Of a DNA stretch of 64,000 nt, positions 60,925-64,000 are shown one piece after another. This DNA is from Priapulus caudatus (Eukaryota; Priapulida; Priapulimorpha; Priapulimorphida; Priapulidae). Position numbers and translations under genes: made by a program. The stretch's first letter is position 1, and each line of letters starts with the position of its first letter. Below the pieces are notes generated by a model, which was not told the DNA's origin, searched no databases, and saw nothing but the letters and a program-made list of their open reading frames with translations. The DNA is taken from NCBI RefSeq assembly GCF_000485595.1, contig NW_014577570.1, positions 29,431 to 93,430 of the forward strand. Direction: 5' to 3'.

Positions 60925-61143
60925 AGGGGTAGCGCGTCTCCCAAGTCCGAAATAGTAGGTCTCAGGGGAGAGATAGTGATCCGCTAGATGGCGCATTATT
61001 AGTATAAATAAGTTGTGGCTATAGAAATCAGTTAATTAACCCTAACCCTAATCCTAATCCTAACCCTAACCCTATCCCTAATTCAAAAAAAAATTAAATA
61101 AAATAATTCGGCGCCTTTCGGACTTGGGAGACGCGCTGCCCCT
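60925..61143. mobile_element. MITE with internal telomere-like array
   Basis: It starts AGGGGTAGCGCGTCTCCCAA and ends TTGGGAGACGCGCTGCCCCT. The inside holds CCCTAA/CCTAAT units (61038-61080). Confidence 0.85.
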
Positions 61144-61271
61144 ATTAGCAGCTGAGGTTCTTGATCATCAATGAGTCACTGAAACTGATCTGATCACAGC
61201 ACAGGCACTTGGATTTAGAACGTCTCAATAAAAAAAGTAAATAAACACGAAATGTGTTTACTACCAAAGTC

Positions 61272-63440
61272 TTAATGGGAGAGTTTACTCTAGGTTCTTG
61301 GGTTATTTTTAGCTAATTTAGGTTATAATTACGCTACATGAAAAGTTTCATGGTTCTATCACCATTAGAAATATTTAAAGAAAATGTTTTGAAACTAACG
61401 ACTACAGTTTCATTACAACGACGGTGGCGCCACTCAAAGCGCACGATCTGATAAGTTGCGCAAAACCACTTTCCAGCAAGGGCTACAGACCGAGGATGTT
61501 TCTTATTTATTCATTTAAAAGCAAAAGGATTGTAATATCTTATAAACGACATATAGTTTCAGTTATAATATGGATAAATTTGCCCTAAAATGAATATTTT
61601 TTGGTTAAATAGCATCTAGGTATAAATATAATTGCACTTTTGTGATTAGCCCTCAGGCTGTAACGTGCAAAATGAATTGGCAAATACGCAACTTTTTCGG
61701 GGTGGCAGCACGGTCGCGGGTGTCATGGCCAGCCTAAAAATTACTTCTTTTTTTTACGAGAGGTTTTTTTGGATTTTGTATGAAAAAAAGAGCTCTCGTA
61801 ATTTTTTTTACGGAAGCTATTTTAGGCTTGACCAGAGCTACTTTTTCATAGCATGATTTTGTTACAATTTTCATGATTTTGATGCACTGACTCGACTCTA
61901 ATAATGTCTCATAAGCCAGAAATTGTGTCGAATTATCGTAAAGGTGTTTCCCAAACGAAAGTCAAGATTATGCTTTGGCGAAATCGACGAGGTCACCTAA
62001 TTTTCATAATGGTGACAAAATCACGGAGGCTGGGTTTACATGTTGCTGTATGCATGTTGTGTACTTAGTATGAATGCATACACTGATTGTCTCATTCGCA
62101 TTATTTTTTTTTCATTCAAATCTTGTCGCAGCAAGGCAGCTTATATGTCTGTGCAAAACAATGCTAGGGACGGGTGGAAACAGAAAAATCTCATTATGTC
62201 TTTAGTGTCTAGCCAGTCAATAAAAAAAACTTGCTTGCCCGAACAGGCAAATGCAATTTCAAGCTACTTGCCCGGGGGCGAATTTTGGTTGCCTCGGGCC
62301 ATCGGGCAAGCAGGATTGTCGAGCCCGGCACCGCAGGGTCCGAATTTCGGCTGAAAATCTAGTGGACAGCAGGACCACCAACTTCACTAACTTCAGAAAG
62401 TTGGTGGACCTGCACAAAAATTTGGTGGTCCGCTTATTTACTAGCAGTGAGTAACAAAATAGTATATATAGAGATAACCATTGGCATTAAAACAGCATAC
62501 ATGTAACTTAATTAGAGTTGGTCAAATAATGTTTCAATCTCTAGGAATGTCGGGGGAGCTTCTGGGTAAGGTTTTACTTTCGTTTTTCTCCTCCCCAGTC
62601 CACGGTACCCCCATGCATAGATCAATGCTGCCACACATCCGCAAAGTTACAAGTGCCTAGAATCTTTAAGTACATACACAGTTTACATTGCTTCTAGACA
62701 TCTAACTGAATAAAAACAGTCCACTTTCTACATTTTAAGAAAAGTGACGAATTCAGTTAATGGATTTGATTACGTGCGTGTCAGCTGTCACTGGTTGTGC
62801 CCTCACTCCCCACGATAACCCCTGTGATATATAAACTAATTGTTATTCGGTCATAAAAACACTGGCATGCCGGCGATGCCACAATCGATTTCTTAGACTG
62901 TCGCGAGTTTTTGTTCGTGTGGCGAATCATGCGTTGAGGGAGTTCACTCAGCTCTCTACGTTGAGGAACGGGTCGTATTATGCGCTCCCGTTTACAAGTC
63001 TGTCTAAACTTCCGTTGCGATAACCGTAGTATTTCAGCGTAATATGAGGGGAAAAAGTGCCGGTCAGGAGGACCGGCAATTTCGTAGAGATGGTGGCACA
63101 AGCAAAAACTTTGTGGGCTCATGCCTCTGGGTCAGAACTAATTTCGAACGCTGCCGGCGGCACGGGAGCTATTTTCTCTTGTATCTTCCAAAATTTTCGC
63201 TCTCGTAATTGTTGTTACCATCTGGAGCGCTTTGAAAGCTGACGGGAGCGAAATCGCTCGCCGCTCCTGTGTATTTTTTTCGCTGGTCATGGCGCCGTTC
63301 AAATTTCGTAGCGTTGATGTGTAATTAATTATAACAATTAAATTAGGTATCTGGTGACAAATACATGTGGGTATAGACGATTTGTTATACAGTAAGTACA
63401 GTTGTATGCAGTAAAATCCTAGAGGCTACTGTCCCTTTAA
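61272..63440. mobile_element. T2/Kolobok-like TTAA element, inverted copy split by a hAT insertion
   Basis: It starts TTAATGGGAGAGTTTACTCT and ends AGGCTACTGTCCCTTTAA. It is the inverse of 54050-54660, roughly 85-90% alike, with 1.56 kb of foreign DNA at 61730-63285. Confidence 0.85.
61730..63285. mobile_element. hAT-type element, 1556 bp, with exact 8-bp target duplication
   Basis: GTCATGGC is present at 61722-61729 and 63286-63293. The empty site is visible in the related copy at 54050-54660. The ends are CAGCCTAAAAAT and the inverse of CAGCGAAAAAAAT. The 8-bp duplication and CAG-type ends define hAT. The inside has short frames (62040-62354; 62781-63122 minus) but no recognisable transposase, so it is non-autonomous. 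Confidence 0.9.
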
Positions 63441-63941
63441 TGTTTCTCTACTCTATTTCGCCTATTATTGTCGCTAATTACCCGTAAATGCCGGTCAAAT
63501 GCTCATCTGCAACACACAAGTACACCGCAGGAAGTAGTGTGGTAGGAAACGTAGGTACGAACTGTTTCCCTTCTCGACAACGAAGTTCTGTTTATAATAC
63601 ATATATATATCAAGAGTACATAATAGGAGAAGAGTATGACACCGTTTTAACAGCGTTTTGCATAGTTTTCAACTTGTAAATATTCTATCAATATGTGAAT
63701 AAATATATTCAAACTTTACCTTATTTTCGTCTATGATTCTCCCTTAATCATATGACACCACCAATTTACCTGAAAATCGTATGTGTTTCGAGGTATGTGT
63801 ATGTGGGAGTTCATTGAAAGACACTGTATATCGAACGATGAGAAGGTATGTCTCAAACAAAATAAAATAATGATAAATTAATTGAACACATGCTAAAATG
63901 TATTGCTTATTCACACATTTTTCTGTTATATTTATCAACAG
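63441..63941. other. Right-edge intron (presumed)
   Basis: AT-rich. It ends in a polypyrimidine stretch and TTTATCAACAG at 63941. Nothing else is recognised. Confidence 0.35.
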
Positions 63942-64000
63942 CCTCCTCACAAATGGGATAATGTCTCAGTTCAACATGTCAGCACAGCATGGAGTAAAGA
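63942..64000 (+). CDS. Possible exon cut by the window edge
   Basis: After a good acceptor it reads PPHKWDNVSVQHVSTAWSK with no stop up to the edge. Phase 0 fits the exon at 60567-60620. The family is not recognised. Confidence 0.35.

Overview
The window is metazoan nuclear DNA, most likely from a marine invertebrate. It has short coding exons with canonical GT-AG introns, AT-rich non-coding DNA packed with transposon remnants, and several interstitial TTAGGG-type arrays. The genes are animal families. No bacterial-style gene organisation, tRNA, rRNA or CRISPR array was seen. The species cannot be named from the sequence alone. Four runs of N (1773-1782, 14864-14873, 34598-34607, 48844-48868) mark assembly joins, and three of them are bordered by duplicated sequence.

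Three genes can be assembled exon by exon. (1) A 106-residue secreted protein with ten cysteines in a prokineticin/colipase-like pattern lies on the minus strand (exons 2454-2395, 1984-1888, 1121-958). (2) Elongin C lies on the plus strand (coding exons 6182-6396 and 11575-11716; 118 aa). Its last exon occurs again at 15766-15907 because a block of about 4.2-4.4 kb is present twice around an N gap. (3) A complete 290-aa very-long-chain fatty acid elongase (ELOVL family) is spread over seven plus-strand exons from 28744 to 53076. It includes a 25-codon exon at 29784-29858 and ends in a dilysine ER signal. A weakly supported further gene may start at 60567 and continue past the right edge.

The rest is mostly mobile DNA, by region. 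1-6.1 kb: the cysteine-rich gene, microsatellites and a short MITE. 6.4-11.6 kb (elongin C intron): head-to-head Penelope-like fragments and their tail repeats. 10.7-19.3 kb: the duplicated block, with a mariner-type MITE, a TIR element carrying a Myb/SANT-like reading frame, and a fold-back insertion present in only one copy. 19.3-28.7 kb: MITEs, a 53-bp tandem array with CACGTG in nearly every unit, and minisatellite-bearing elements. 28.7-53.1 kb: ELOVL, with a decayed Ty3/gypsy element in intron 3, an unusual 5.6-kb transposon with about 360-bp inverted repeats in intron 4, and noisy, partly duplicated sequence in intron 6. 54-63.5 kb: two T2/Kolobok-like TTAA elements (one split by a hAT insertion with an exact 8-bp target duplication) and a decayed CR1/Jockey-like LINE interrupted by other repeats.

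The best candidate for something undescribed is the 38117-43698 element. It has long terminal inverted repeats, a broken gene of about 3 kb for a protein I cannot place with confidence, and an internal region with nine copies of a 14-bp motif built from two GTGAC half-sites, partly inside an 0.8-kb fold-back.
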